64,000 bases of DNA from SAR324 cluster bacterium JCVI-SC AAA005 (GTDB lineage Bacteria; SAR324; NAC60-12), in contig AGAU01000083.1 of assembly GCA_000224765.2 (NCBI GenBank), positions 1 through 64,000 on the forward strand, in the 5' to 3' direction. Below are positions 9,569 to 18,881 of this stretch, in pieces. The notes under the pieces are model-generated. The model was not told the origin of the DNA. It searched no databases and worked only from the letters and a program-made list of their open reading frames with translations. The translations under genes were made by a program, and so were the position numbers. Positions within the stretch are counted from its first letter, which is position 1. The number at the start of each line of letters is the position of its first letter.

Positions 9569-10541
9569 ACTCACCCTAACCAGTTGGGGGAGTCCTCTAC
9601 TATTGATTTGGTCGATCTTCCTTTTGGATCTTTGGTTTGGTGATCCCGTTTATCGATTTCATCCAATTCGGCTGATTGGCTCTTTGCTGAGCTACTTAGA
9701 GAGATGGCTGTATGCCATAGGCTGGAACGGTTACGTAGGAGGCATCCTGCTCGGTTTGCTTCTTTTAGGGATCGTACTGGGGTGTTACTTCATTTTGCAA
9801 GGATTCTTAAACGATCTACATCCAATCTTTGGTTGGGGTGTTGATCTTTTTCTAGGCTACAGTCTACTAGCCTTACGAGATCTGGAGATACATGGGTTAC
9901 GTGTTTGGCAAGCTACTACCGATAGCAATCTAATGAAAGCTCGGGAGGAAGCAGCCCAATTGGTGGGGCGAGATGTAAAAGAACTCGATCTCACAGGTTG
10001 CAATCGAGCAACCCTGGAGAGCCTCAGCGAAAACCTATCTGATGGAGTAGCATCTCCTTTATTCTGGCTGACATTGGGAGGAATTCCAAGCATGCTTGCC
10101 TTCAAAGTGATCAGTACCATGGATTCAATGGTCGGCTATCGCAATGATCCTTACCTGAGCTTTGGCTGGTTCGGAGCAAGAGCGGATGATCTAATGAATT
10201 GGATGCCAGCTCGGCTGACCTGGGTCATGTTAAGTATTTCGGCTTGGATTCTGCCAGGTTACGATGCCCGTATGGCATGGTCGATTGGGTTGTCTCAAAA
10301 TCAATATATGCCAGGGCCCAATGCTGGTTGGGGACAAGCTGCATCAGCAGGTGCACTGCGTGTTAGATTAGTAGGTGAAAAATGGAAAAATGGCAGGCTT
10401 CAACACAACGTCTGGCTAGGGTATCCTGATGATTCTGCCGAGGTTGGTGCAGACTCAATTCCAAAACTAATCCGTCTGAATCGCTACGCTACACTGCTAC
10501 TACTCATAATCATCAGCTTATTGATTGCTATTTTTAACTGA
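9555..10541 (+). CDS. cbiB: Adenosylcobinamide-phosphate synthase CbiB
   Basis: Integral membrane enzyme that joins aminopropanol (or its phosphate) to cobyric acid. The start at 9555 gives 328 residues, the usual size, and overlaps the cobQ stop; an earlier in-frame Met at 9477 would lie deep inside cobQ. Family motifs: FLLDLWFGDPVYRFHPIRLIG near the N-terminus, NLSDGVASPLFW, a STMDSMVGY segment and PGPNAGWGQAASAGAL. Several hydrophobic helices are present. It is the last recognisable cobalamin gene in the window. Its substrate would normally need an active CobD/CobC product, which the broken gene just upstream cannot supply. Confidence 0.93.
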   Translation: MGFAELTLTSWGSPLLLIWSIFLLDLWFGDPVYRFHPIRLIGSLLSYLERWLYAIGWNGYVGGILLGLLLLGIVLGCYFILQGFLNDLHPIFGWGVDLFLGYSLLALRDLEIHGLRVWQATTDSNLMKAREEAAQLVGRDVKELDLTGCNRATLESLSENLSDGVASPLFWLTLGGIPSMLAFKVISTMDSMVGYRNDPYLSFGWFGARADDLMNWMPARLTWVMLSISAWILPGYDARMAWSIGLSQNQYMPGPNAGWGQAASAGALRVRLVGEKWKNGRLQHNVWLGYPDDSAEVGADSIPKLIRLNRYATLLLLIIISLLIAIFN

Positions 10542-10563
10542 AATTATTGACTCTATCGAACTA

Positions 10564-10917
10564 ATGGAACTACAAATTCTTGTACGCAAGTTAAAGGATT
10601 GGGAAGATCGACTAGAGGAGCAACGGCGACAACTTGAGCAGGAAGAGTGGAACTCCTTGCAGCAAGTCCCTGAAGCTAAAGAGCGTTTGTTGGATCCTGA
10701 GGAATTAGAAGAGATCGCTGACCAATTTCGTCAACAACGAACGAAAGTACTCCCAAGATTTCAACGTGCCTATCAACGCTCGAAGCAGCGTTTAGAAGGG
10801 CAACTCGGATTACTCTATGCTGGATTTCTTAAGGATTTTCAGGAGGAACTGCAAAAGTTACCTGCTTCAGAATTCCGGGAATCACTCAGTGATGACCTGC
10901 GGCGCGACACTTTTTAA
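10564..10917 (+). CDS. Small charged helical protein, unknown
   Basis: Not recognised. From the ATG at 10564 (MELQILVRKL) it gives 117 residues rich in Glu, Gln, Arg and Leu, with long runs that look like amphipathic or coiled-coil helices (for example LEEQRRQLEQEEW and ADQFRQQRTKV). No signal peptide or membrane segment. An in-frame Met at 10525 is possible but would overlap the end of cbiB. It follows cbiB by 22 bases and precedes a DUF4345 gene by 11 bases, so it may be the tail of the same transcript. Confidence 0.6.
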   Translation: MELQILVRKLKDWEDRLEEQRRQLEQEEWNSLQQVPEAKERLLDPEELEEIADQFRQQRTKVLPRFQRAYQRSKQRLEGQLGLLYAGFLKDFQEELQKLPASEFRESLSDDLRRDTF

Positions 10918-10928
10918 CGAACTCACCA

Positions 10929-11321
10929 ATGCTGACCAAGCTAGCTCAGGGATACTTATTATTACAAGGTATCGTATTTTTTGGTCTGGGAGTTTGGTTT
11001 CTGATTGAGCCCATAACCATGGCTAGTGCGATTGGTCTGATACCCGAAAGCCCTGCCGGATTCACTGAATTACGGGCTGTCTACGGGGGCCTAGAAATCG
11101 CCTTAGGGATTTTTCTAGTAGTTACAGGTTGTCGGGCGAACTGGTCAGAGATTGGGCTTTGGCTTCTTCTTTCCTGCTATGGAGGGATCACTACAGGACG
11201 TATTATCGGGATCCTACTAGATCAACCTGATGATATTTTCACCCTTGAATTGCTTAGTTTTGAGGCAGGGAGTTTACTAATCGCGATTTTATTGGTTTTT
11301 GGAAAGAAGCGCAGTTCTTAA
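10929..11321 (+). CDS. DUF4345-like four-helix membrane protein
   Basis: 130-residue protein with four predicted membrane helices (about residues 9-27, 45-65, 75-95 and 108-125). The pattern of an N-terminal helix, then a 'GFTELRAVYGGLEIALG' segment with the RAVYGG motif, is characteristic of the DUF4345 family; the function of that family is unknown. It starts 11 bases after the small helical gene and is followed by a stem-loop that could end the transcript. The family call is from pattern memory only. Confidence 0.7.
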   Translation: MLTKLAQGYLLLQGIVFFGLGVWFLIEPITMASAIGLIPESPAGFTELRAVYGGLEIALGIFLVVTGCRANWSEIGLWLLLSCYGGITTGRIIGILLDQPDDIFTLELLSFEAGSLLIAILLVFGKKRSS

Positions 11322-11325
11322 CTTC

Positions 11326-11353
11326 CTGATGACAAAAAGCTTGCTTGCATCAG
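11326..11353 (+). terminator. Possible terminator after the DUF4345 gene
   Basis: Stem of CTGATG-(a)-CAA against TTGCATCAG with one bulged base and a 9-base loop, just past the stop at 11321 and followed by an A/T-rich run (TTATTTATTTT). The downstream tract is T-rich but not a clean T run. The rest of the gap to fusA (to 11573) shows nothing recognisable. Confidence 0.45.
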
Positions 11354-11573
11354 AAAGCTTATTTATTTTGGTAGATTATTATTTTTTCAAGCTACGTGAC
11401 ACTTCTCTGAAGCATAGTGAACATCAGTGACCCTGCCAGCCGCTGAATCAACCTGCTGCAATCACGGTCCCTACCCTCTGCCAATACTTGGTGTTTTCCC
11501 CCGATTGCTAACTGACCAAGTTGGAAAACTGTCATGGCCCACTCCCATACTTCATTGAGCCAGTATAACTGTT

Positions 11574-13691
11574 ATGGACGCGGCATCTCAAATTCTACAG
11601 AATACACGTAATATCGGTATTTCGGCACATATCGACAGCGGAAAGACGACTCTGACAGAGCGTGTTCTTTTCTATGCTGGGCGAATTCACAAAATCGAGG
11701 AAGTCCGCGGTGGTGGCGCCGGCGCAACAATGGACCACATGGACCTCGAACGCGAAAAAGGAATTACTATCACCTCTGCAGCCACCACAGTGCAGTGGCA
11801 AGACAAGAAAATCAATATCATCGACACTCCCGGACACGTCGACTTTACCGTAGAAGTAGAGCGTTCGCTACGTGTTTTGGATGGTGCTATTCTTGTGTTG
11901 TGTGGAGTCTCTGGAGTGCAATCGCAGTCCATTACGGTAGACCGGCAGATGAAGCGCTATAAAGTACCTAGATTGGCCTTCATAAATAAGTTGGACCGGA
12001 TGGGTGCAAACCCTTGGAGAGGAATCCAGGGGATTCGCGATGTCCTCGGTTTGAACGCTGTTGCCATGCAACTCCCCATTGGTCTGGAAGAGAACCATGA
12101 CGGTGTTGTGGACCTTGTCACCATGAAGGCCTACTTCTTTGATGGAGACAATGGTGAGAATGTGCGTGAGGAAGAGATCCCCGCAGACATGGTTGATGAC
12201 GCTCAAGAAAAGCGCCAGGAAATGCTGGAAGCTGTCTCGATGTTTGATGAGCAGATGATGGAAGACCTGTTGGAAGAAAAAGAAATTACAGAAGAAGCAA
12301 TTCATGCTGCGATCAAGAAGGGAGTTAATAGCCTTGAATTTGTACCAGTATATCTTGGTTCAGCTTTCAAAAACCGTGGTGTGCAGAAACTATTAGACGC
12401 CGTAAACACCTACTTGCCATCCCCACTGGAAGCTTCTGCCAATGTGGCTACCGTTATCAAAGGGGGTGATGAGGAGCAGGAGAAAGTGGAATTGAAGTGC
12501 GATCCAGATGAGGATCTTGTCGCCATGGCATTCAAACTGACAGAAGAACAGTTTGGTCAATTGACATACACCCGCATTTATCAAGGCCGCCTGCGCAAGG
12601 GTGATCAGGTTATCAACTCGCGTACGGGGAGAAAACTGCGCGTTGGCCGCATGGTGCGCATGCACTCCAATGATCGTGAAAACATCGACATTGCCGAGGC
12701 TGGAGATATTGTTGCAATGGTGGGTGTCGATTGTGCCTCAGGAGACACTTTCTGTGGCGGAGATACACGAGTCGCTTGTGAATCCATTTTTGTCCCTGAC
12801 CCAGTAATATCACTGGCTGTCAAGGGTAAAGACAATGATGCCCACATGCGAATGAGTAAGGCACTCTCCCGCTTCATGCGTGAAGATCCAACCTTCCGAG
12901 TTTCCTCAGATGAGGAATCTGGAGAAACCATAATTTCTGGGATGGGTGAGCTTCACCTCGATATCTACATTGAGAGGATGAAGCGTGAGTACAGCGCAGA
13001 CGTTATCGTAGGGGCTCCTCAAGTCAACTACCGTGAAGCAATCACGGCTGCAGCTGACTTCGACTATCTGCACAAAAAGCAGACCGGTGGTTCTGGCCAG
13101 TATGCTGGAGTTAGCGGAAAAATTGAGCCTCTTCCCGATAACAGCGAGGATCCCTTCGAATTCATCAACAGTATCTTCGGTGGTGCTATTCCCGCAGAGC
13201 ACATCCCTGCTTGTGAAAAGGGCTTTCAGGATGTGATGATCAAGGGACCACTTGCAGCCTTCCCTATGGTGAACATCAAAGTCACCCTAACCGACGGAAA
13301 GTACCACGATGTGGACTCTAGTGACCTAGCCTACCGTCTTGCTTCCAGGCAAGCAATGAAGCAAGCAGTCAACAAAGCCCAGCCCATTCTCCTAGAACCA
13401 ATCATGAAGGTCGAAGTAGAGACCCCAAGTGACTATCAAGGTTCTGTGATTGGAGACTTGAGTTCTAGACGAGGGGTTATCTACGGTTCAGAGGTGCAAG
13501 GGGAGGAAACTGTCATTCTTGCCGGAGTGCCATTGAGTGAAATGTTTGGTTATGCGACAGAACTCCGTTCGATGACTGCTGGCAAGGCACAGTATTCCAT
13601 GGAGTTTGAAAAGTACACATCTTGCCCGTCTTTCATTCAAGAGAAAGTAATGAAAGAGCGTGCTGAGAAGCTTCGCGACGAAGACGATTGA
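11574..13691 (+). CDS. fusA: Elongation factor G, spdEFG1 / mtEFG1-like
   Basis: Ribosomal translocase GTPase. G1 is AHIDSGKT (residues 18-25), the switch-II motif DTPGH lies near 84-88, and the NKLD specificity motif near 138. Instead of the bacterial core form, the N-terminal region reads [18 protein letters not shown] and [20 protein letters not shown], resembling mitochondrial EFG1 and the spd group of bacterial EF-G1 proteins known from spirochaetes, planctomycetes and deltaproteobacteria, where a second paralogue, EFG2, handles ribosome recycling. 705 residues is normal. It is preceded by about 250 bases without a gene and is not next to rpsL/rpsG or tufA, so it lies outside the classical str operon. 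Confidence 0.93.
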   Translation: MDAASQILQNTRNIGISAHIDSGKTTLTERVLFYAGRIHKIEEVRGGGAGATMDHMDLEREKGITITSAATTVQWQDKKINIIDTPGHVDFTVEVERSLRVLDGAILVLCGVSGVQSQSITVDRQMKRYKVPRLAFINKLDRMGANPWRGIQGIRDVLGLNAVAMQLPIGLEENHDGVVDLVTMKAYFFDGDNGENVREEEIPADMVDDAQEKRQEMLEAVSMFDEQMMEDLLEEKEITEEAIHAAIKKGVNSLEFVPVYLGSAFKNRGVQKLLDAVNTYLPSPLEASANVATVIKGGDEEQEKVELKCDPDEDLVAMAFKLTEEQFGQLTYTRIYQGRLRKGDQVINSRTGRKLRVGRMVRMHSNDRENIDIAEAGDIVAMVGVDCASGDTFCGGDTRVACESIFVPDPVISLAVKGKDNDAHMRMSKALSRFMREDPTFRVSSDEESGETIISGMGELHLDIYIERMKREYSADVIVGAPQVNYREAITAAADFDYLHKKQTGGSGQYAGVSGKIEPLPDNSEDPFEFINSIFGGAIPAEHIPACEKGFQDVMIKGPLAAFPMVNIKVTLTDGKYHDVDSSDLAYRLASRQAMKQAVNKAQPILLEPIMKVEVETPSDYQGSVIGDLSSRRGVIYGSEVQGEETVILAGVPLSEMFGYATELRSMTAGKAQYSMEFEKYTSCPSFIQEKVMKERAEKLRDEDD

Positions 13692-13698
13692 CCCTAAG

Positions 13699-13726
13699 CA
13701 GGGTGCTTGGTCCCACAAGCACCCTG
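13699..13726 (+). promoter_or_regulatory. Perfect 11-bp hairpin between fusA and SHMT gene
   Basis: CAGGGTGCTTG pairs exactly with CAAGCACCCTG around a 6-base loop (GTCCCA), starting 7 bases after the fusA stop. No T tract follows (the next bases are C-rich), so it is either a weak or factor-assisted terminator or a leader or processing hairpin for the gene starting at 13777. Confidence 0.5.
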
Positions 13727-13776
13727 ACTTCCTACCCCCCCTGCCGTTCTTTCCAAATACACTGCGGAGAAATCTG

Positions 13777-15072
13777 ATGAGTGTTGTAACACAAGATATC
13801 CTTGATATTGTGCAAAACCAGCAGCGCTGGCGTCGTCAGGGATGTATCAATCTCATCGCAAGCGAGAATGTCCAATCATCTGCTGTCCAACAAATTGAGG
13901 ACAACGACTTCATGTGTCGCTACGCAGAAGGACACCCAAACACTCCAGAAGCTGATCAGCGATATTATGAGGGAACTCGTTTTATTGATGAGTTAGAAGC
14001 TCTAGCAACCAGGGAGATGATTGACCTTGCAAGATGCCAACAGGCAGATATTCGCCCAATCAGTGGCAACCAGGCCAATACAGCTGTTGCACTGGCATTG
14101 TTACGAGGTGGGGATACGGTTCTCTGTAACTCAATTGATGTGGGAGGCCACATCAGCCACAATCCAATTGGAGTCTTTGGCCGGCGAATTCAAATACGTG
14201 GACAGGTACTGGCTTTACAGAAAGAAAATTCGATCAACATGGCTTTCTGGCCTACAACGCCAGACGGATATCATTTAGATGGCCCTGCCTGCGTGGATCT
14301 GGTGGAGCAGAAAAAGCCACAACTGGTGATTCTTGGCAAGAGCATGTTTCTCTTTCCAGAACCAGTGAATCAAGTAGCAGAAGTCTGTCGAGCCCATGGA
14401 ATTCCAGTACTTTACGACGCGGCTCATGTTTTGGGACTGATTCTGGGAGGACAGTTTCAGCACCCATTTGCCGAAGGCGCACATCTGATCACAGCTAGTA
14501 CACACAAGACTTTTCCAGGACCACAACGAGGAGTTATTCTTGGCAACATGAATACACCAGAGGAATTGAAATGGTGGAGCAGTGTGGATCGGGGTGTAAT
14601 GCCAGGATCTTCCAGTAACCACCACCTGCATACGATCCCTGGTCTGGCAATGACAATCCGAGAAATGATGGTGCACGGGAAAAACTATGCTGCTGACATT
14701 ATCCGCAACGCACAAGCTCTTGGAACTGCAATAGATACAGCCGGAGTTCCAGTGGAAGCAAAAGAATTTGGATTTACGAAGAGCCACCAAATCGCGATCA
14801 ATGTTTCTTCTTTTGGATCAGGGAAGGAGATCGCTCGACGACTTGCAGAAAGTAATATTATCAGTAATTACAACATGCTCCCTGGGGATCAGGATCCTCG
14901 CAACCCGACCGGTCTACGAATCGGTGTGCAGGAGATGACTCGCTGTGGTATGGGGCCAGAACAAATGGGAGAGTTAGCAGAGTTAATGACAGCAGTGATC
15001 GTCAAACAAAAATCTGTGATCAATGAAGTAGTCAAACTTCGTTCCGGCTTCAGTGAGGTCCTCTACTGCTAA
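13777..15072 (+). CDS. glyA: Serine hydroxymethyltransferase-like PLP enzyme
   Basis: PLP fold-type I enzyme related to serine hydroxymethyltransferase (serine + tetrahydrofolate to glycine + methylene-THF). The start at 13777 (MSVVTQDILD) gives 431 residues; an earlier in-frame Met at 13660 would overlap fusA. Motifs: INLIASENVQS, CRYAEGHPNTPEADQRYYEG, and ASTHKTFPGP with the probable Schiff-base Lys near 244. The folate-side and active-site segments diverge from the canonical bacterial GlyA (which has 'TTTTHKTLRGPRGG') and look closer to archaeal-type or transaldolase-like SHMT relatives. If a canonical glyA exists elsewhere in the genome, this one may have another aldolase role. Confidence 0.8.
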   Translation: MSVVTQDILDIVQNQQRWRRQGCINLIASENVQSSAVQQIEDNDFMCRYAEGHPNTPEADQRYYEGTRFIDELEALATREMIDLARCQQADIRPISGNQANTAVALALLRGGDTVLCNSIDVGGHISHNPIGVFGRRIQIRGQVLALQKENSINMAFWPTTPDGYHLDGPACVDLVEQKKPQLVILGKSMFLFPEPVNQVAEVCRAHGIPVLYDAAHVLGLILGGQFQHPFAEGAHLITASTHKTFPGPQRGVILGNMNTPEELKWWSSVDRGVMPGSSSNHHLHTIPGLAMTIREMMVHGKNYAADIIRNAQALGTAIDTAGVPVEAKEFGFTKSHQIAINVSSFGSGKEIARRLAESNIISNYNMLPGDQDPRNPTGLRIGVQEMTRCGMGPEQMGELAELMTAVIVKQKSVINEVVKLRSGFSEVLYC

Positions 15073-15310
15073 AAGGTTCTGCTTTCACTCCTTCACATGG
15101 CCATACATAGCTGGGATTGACCAAGTCAGTCCTGAATCCCACTTTGTTCGAATCAAACAACATTTTTAGAGATCTAGAAACACATCCAGAGCAGAGTCTT
15201 CTATTTTCTTGGGAGGTTTTTCCTTGTTGGAAATCAAAGATTCAATAGGAGGGGAGATAATGAGGGAGGAGACAGGAACCTGAAAGTTATCGGGCTCCTG
15301 TAGGTTCAGC

Positions 15311-16912
15311 TTAGAAAGATGAATTTTCGATCAATCCAAGAACGGTTCGTGGCACCTGATTGGCTTGAGCAATCATGGCGGTATTAGCTGAGAGCATGAT
15401 CTGATCGCCGGTCAACTGTGACATCTGCTGGGCCACATCCGCATCGCGGATAGTTGACTCAGCACTAGTCAGATTTTCTTCGGCAATGCGGAGACTGTTC
15501 AAATTGCTTTCCAGTGCGTTCTTCTGGAACGCCCCAAGGTCAGCTCGTAGTGTTGAAATTTGATCAATCGCTGAGTCCACAACCTTGTTCGAATCCTGAG
15601 CGCCTTGAGAGGTGGTCACATCAATGTCTGTGAGACTTTGAAACCCGCTACTATTCTCAATTCCTTGACCAAGCATGTTGGCTTTCACGTTCTTCAAGGA
15701 TAGTCGCTCACTTTGTCCAGAGTTCGGACCAAGTTGAAACTCATTTGAGAACTGAGCCACATGAACATATCCCTCTGGACCACTACCAACGACTTCCTCA
15801 TTGGTTTCCTCAATAAATTCGGTCCCGACCTGGACACCACGCTGGTCTAATACCGGCACTTCCTTCAAGCCAATCTCTCGCTCATACGCAACTGTGACTC
15901 CACTGGCTTTTGTACCATCAATTGCCGTCAGGAACTGACCATCGCCCATCGCAATTTGGCCAGCAATCGTTCCTTCAACATTCTTCCCTGCTCTAGAGAA
16001 GGCAGCAACGTTTGCTTCTTCAGAACCAATACCGGCAATAGAGCTTGTCACTGAGAAAATGGCCTTGTCTCCAAAATCATTATGGCGAACTGTAAGTAAT
16101 CCATTAGGATCCATAAAGGTATGCAGTGCTAATCCTGCTTCATCAATTGCAGATTGAAGTCGGTTGACAACAATAGTTCGAATATCACGGGACATATCTT
16201 CAGGGGGAAATCTTTGAGGATTTTCTATGGCATTTTTGCGGATCTTTTCAATTTCTACTTTAAAATCCCCATAGCGGGTGTCGATGGTAGCATTTTTACC
16301 GCCTTCATTGAGGAAGAGCACCAAGCCTTCTCCCATATTATCAACATCAATCGCAATGCTCCCCTTCTTTTCAGCTCGAGTCGCTACCTGGGTGATATCA
16401 ATTTCAAATCCATCCTCGGGAGACATGTTAGTGTAGGCCTCTGCCGAAATGAAACGAAGATTCTCACCAACGGTTGTACCGTTAACGCCCATCGACCCAT
16501 CTAATAGGTTTTTTGTCCCCCAAACCGTGTTTTTCGCAATTCGATCCAGTGAACTCAACAGATGTTCAATTTCTTGCTGATCCGCGGCAAGCATTTGCTT
16601 GTCATTGGTAGCTTCGTTAGCAGCGTGAACAGTTAACTGCTTCAGTCGAAGCAAAATGCTACTGATCTCGTTCAAAGCTCCTTCTGCAGTCTGAACAATT
16701 GAAACAGAGAGCGATGCGTTCTCATGTGCTTGCTGCAAACCAATAATTCGTCCTCTCATTCTTTCAGAGGCAATCAAATTCGCGGGGCTATCTGCGCCAG
16801 AATTGATACTGAGTCCTGAACTTAACTTCTGCAGTGAATCCTTAACACGATCCATCGTGTTACCTGCGTGGCGCAGAGAATTAAGTGAGGAAATATTATG
16901 CTTGATGCGCAT
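15311..16912 (-). CDS. fliC: Flagellin
   Basis: Structural subunit of the flagellar filament, exported by the flagellar type III system. The N-terminal D0/D1 region (about 1-150) has RIKHNISSLNSLRHAGNT, LQKLSSGLSINSGADSPANL and ASLSVSIVQTAEGAL. The C-terminal D1/D0 region (about 440-533) has NLTSAESTIRDADVAQQM and ANTAMIAQANQVPRTVLGLI. The 290-residue variable middle is unusual but open throughout. A GGAG lies about 9 bases before the ATG and a sigma-28 promoter lies 57 bases upstream. It is monocistronic: no fliD, fliS, flaG or flagellar genes are nearby. The D0 start RIKHN differs slightly from the common 'INTN/INHN'. Confidence 0.95.
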   Translation of the reverse strand: MRIKHNISSLNSLRHAGNTMDRVKDSLQKLSSGLSINSGADSPANLIASERMRGRIIGLQQAHENASLSVSIVQTAEGALNEISSILLRLKQLTVHAANEATNDKQMLAADQQEIEHLLSSLDRIAKNTVWGTKNLLDGSMGVNGTTVGENLRFISAEAYTNMSPEDGFEIDITQVATRAEKKGSIAIDVDNMGEGLVLFLNEGGKNATIDTRYGDFKVEIEKIRKNAIENPQRFPPEDMSRDIRTIVVNRLQSAIDEAGLALHTFMDPNGLLTVRHNDFGDKAIFSVTSSIAGIGSEEANVAAFSRAGKNVEGTIAGQIAMGDGQFLTAIDGTKASGVTVAYEREIGLKEVPVLDQRGVQVGTEFIEETNEEVVGSGPEGYVHVAQFSNEFQLGPNSGQSERLSLKNVKANMLGQGIENSSGFQSLTDIDVTTSQGAQDSNKVVDSAIDQISTLRADLGAFQKNALESNLNSLRIAEENLTSAESTIRDADVAQQMSQLTGDQIMLSANTAMIAQANQVPRTVLGLIENSSF

Positions 16913-16968
16913 GGCCTGACTCCAGGGTGAATGTTACAGTGAACAATCCAAAATGTTCTATGTAACCA

Positions 16969-16995
16969 TTATCGACAGCTTGCTGGAGAACTTTA
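16969..16995 (-). promoter_or_regulatory. Sigma-28 (FliA) promoter for flagellin
   Basis: Read on the minus strand, TAAA (16995-16992), exactly 15 bases, then GTCGATAA (16976-16969). The FliA consensus is TAAA-N15-GCCGATAA, so only one base differs. It lies 57 bases upstream of the flagellin ATG, pointing at it. The rest of the gap 16996-17275, up to the divergent DUF2079 gene, is A/T-rich and shows no other clear signal. Confidence 0.88.
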
Positions 16996-17275
16996 GTCTA
17001 AATTTCAAAAAATCGATTCAGTTCAGATGTCGATGGATTTTATCTAAGAAGCTAGGGCTAATCTCCCATCACTGACACCCAGACTATGGCTATCTGACCT
17101 TAGTTATTTCTTACATAGTATCTATTTGACAGCGCAATGTCTCAAAATAATGAAAGCACACATGGCGTATTAATTTCATTTTCGCTATTTCACATTATTA
17201 AAGCACCCCTTTCACAACAAGATTGGCCCAATCTGTTTCAATTCCTGAAGGAAAAAATCATAGATCTGCTTTCAA

Positions 17276-18868
17276 ATGAACCCGAAATTGAAGTTTAGCT
17301 ATCACCTCGGAACTATCTTAGCCCTTAATGCAGCTTTTCTGATCTGGTTTCTGGGGATTGGGGGAAGAGATCTCTATCTACTTCCTTTCATATGTTGGTT
17401 GCCCTTTGCAGGGTGGCGTATTTGGAGAGATAAGGGCGTTTTCATAATCACTTGGCCATCGCAGAGATTAGTGAATAAGGCCTTTTCATATGGGAAGTGG
17501 GCTCTTGGAATATTCTTTCTGCTTTGTTGTTTGCGAGCTGTCCTTCGCTATCTCAGTTTCCAGTGGGGCATCTGGGATTCAGGTATTTTCAGCAACGTTA
17601 TATATAATATGTCTCAGGGTGATTTGTGGTGGTCCCACTACGAAGTACATCCCTGGGCTGATCATTTTACTCCTTCCATAGGGATCCTCGCTCCATTCTA
17701 CTGGATGCATCCACATTTTATATGGATCATCCTAGCAAAAATCCTTTCATATGCTCTAGTCCCTTTGGGGTTCTGGCAAATTTCCAAATTTCAGAATCAG
17801 CAATTTGACAAAGCCGTCATTCTCACATTATTGACTAGCTCAGCCTGGCTAATCTGGTACAAACCCGCAGTAAATAGTCTATGGTTTGAATGGCAACCCT
17901 CCTGTTTAGCTCCTCCAGTTCTTGTTTTCTGCCTCCTTTGGCTGCTAAAAGAAGAGTGGATTAAATTCAGCCTCGGTCTCATCTTTTTGTTAGGGCTCAA
18001 GGAGCATATGGGGGCTGTGCCAGTTGGATTTGGTTGTTATTGCATCCTGGCACAACGCAATAGTAAAAAAATAGGAATAATACTTATTGTGTTAGGTGTA
18101 ATTAGTATGTTTGGTCTGACATATGGGCTTAAACCGTACTACTTAAATGGCCTCCAAGCTTGGACTACTCCAAAACTAGATTTTTTTGGGGATGTTTCTG
18201 GAAAATCTATTTATTTATTCAAGTTACTACTCCCCTTAGGATTTTTGCCCCTCATTTATTTTAGAATTGGGATATTAGCATATCCAGCGATAGCGATTAA
18301 TCTTGTAGGAAGGGAGGTAATGCGGAGTTCCTCTTATCACTACGATGATGTTAGTTCATCACTCCTACTAGTAGCAATTATTATAATTTTGAGCACACGG
18401 GACTGGCAACAATACTGGCAATACCTTCCAAATAGGATACAACAATTAATTATGTTAACTTGGATTATTGGGATACTACTACTGTTGCCATCTAGTATCG
18501 GCCAAGAAGTGAAAAGCGACTGGCCAACATCAAAGCATTTCGAGGTTCATCAGGAATTAAACGAGGTAAAGGCGAAGTATTTTTTTGAAGAGGGTGTTGC
18601 AGTGCAGAATTCACTGGGAGTTCATTTTCAACAAAAGGAAGTGAATTACATTGCTGGTTCCACTAACTATCCATGTGGAGGGCAGCAAGCAGACCGATTT
18701 CACCAACTTGCCTTGCGAAGAGAATATTGGTTATTAGCAAAAGAAACTAATGCATATATGATTGAAGATTTAACAGCTTGTTTGGACAATTTAGATAAGA
18801 ACAAAAATTTTAAGCTAATCAGCGAATATGATCACATTATTCTTTATGTTAATAACCTATCCAAGTAA
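17276..18868 (+). CDS. DUF2079 polytopic membrane protein
   Basis: 530-residue protein with many hydrophobic helices and the DUF2079 landmarks: an early WDSGIFSNVIYNMSQGD segment, then HPWADHFTPSIGILAPFYW. DUF2079 proteins resemble GT-C glycosyltransferases or polyprenyl-sugar-dependent enzymes, but their function is not established. After about residue 430 the chain becomes hydrophilic, as expected for an extracytoplasmic tail. The gene is noticeably A/T-richer than the cobalamin genes. It is divergent from flagellin and convergent with the glycosyltransferase-like gene 13 bases downstream. A role in surface glycan or flagellin modification is only a guess. Confidence 0.75.
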   Translation: MNPKLKFSYHLGTILALNAAFLIWFLGIGGRDLYLLPFICWLPFAGWRIWRDKGVFIITWPSQRLVNKAFSYGKWALGIFFLLCCLRAVLRYLSFQWGIWDSGIFSNVIYNMSQGDLWWSHYEVHPWADHFTPSIGILAPFYWMHPHFIWIILAKILSYALVPLGFWQISKFQNQQFDKAVILTLLTSSAWLIWYKPAVNSLWFEWQPSCLAPPVLVFCLLWLLKEEWIKFSLGLIFLLGLKEHMGAVPVGFGCYCILAQRNSKKIGIILIVLGVISMFGLTYGLKPYYLNGLQAWTTPKLDFFGDVSGKSIYLFKLLLPLGFLPLIYFRIGILAYPAIAINLVGREVMRSSSYHYDDVSSSLLLVAIIIILSTRDWQQYWQYLPNRIQQLIMLTWIIGILLLLPSSIGQEVKSDWPTSKHFEVHQELNEVKAKYFFEEGVAVQNSLGVHFQQKEVNYIAGSTNYPCGGQQADRFHQLALRREYWLLAKETNAYMIEDLTACLDNLDKNKNFKLISEYDHIILYVNNLSK

Positions 18869-18881
18869 ACAAATTAATTCC

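Noticed and set aside
15221..15305. Alternative hairpins downstream of flagellin (GAACCT/AGGTTC and ACAGG/CCTGT)
   Set aside because: The stems are only 5-6 bp and exclude each other; no T run on the minus strand, so no terminator is claimed.
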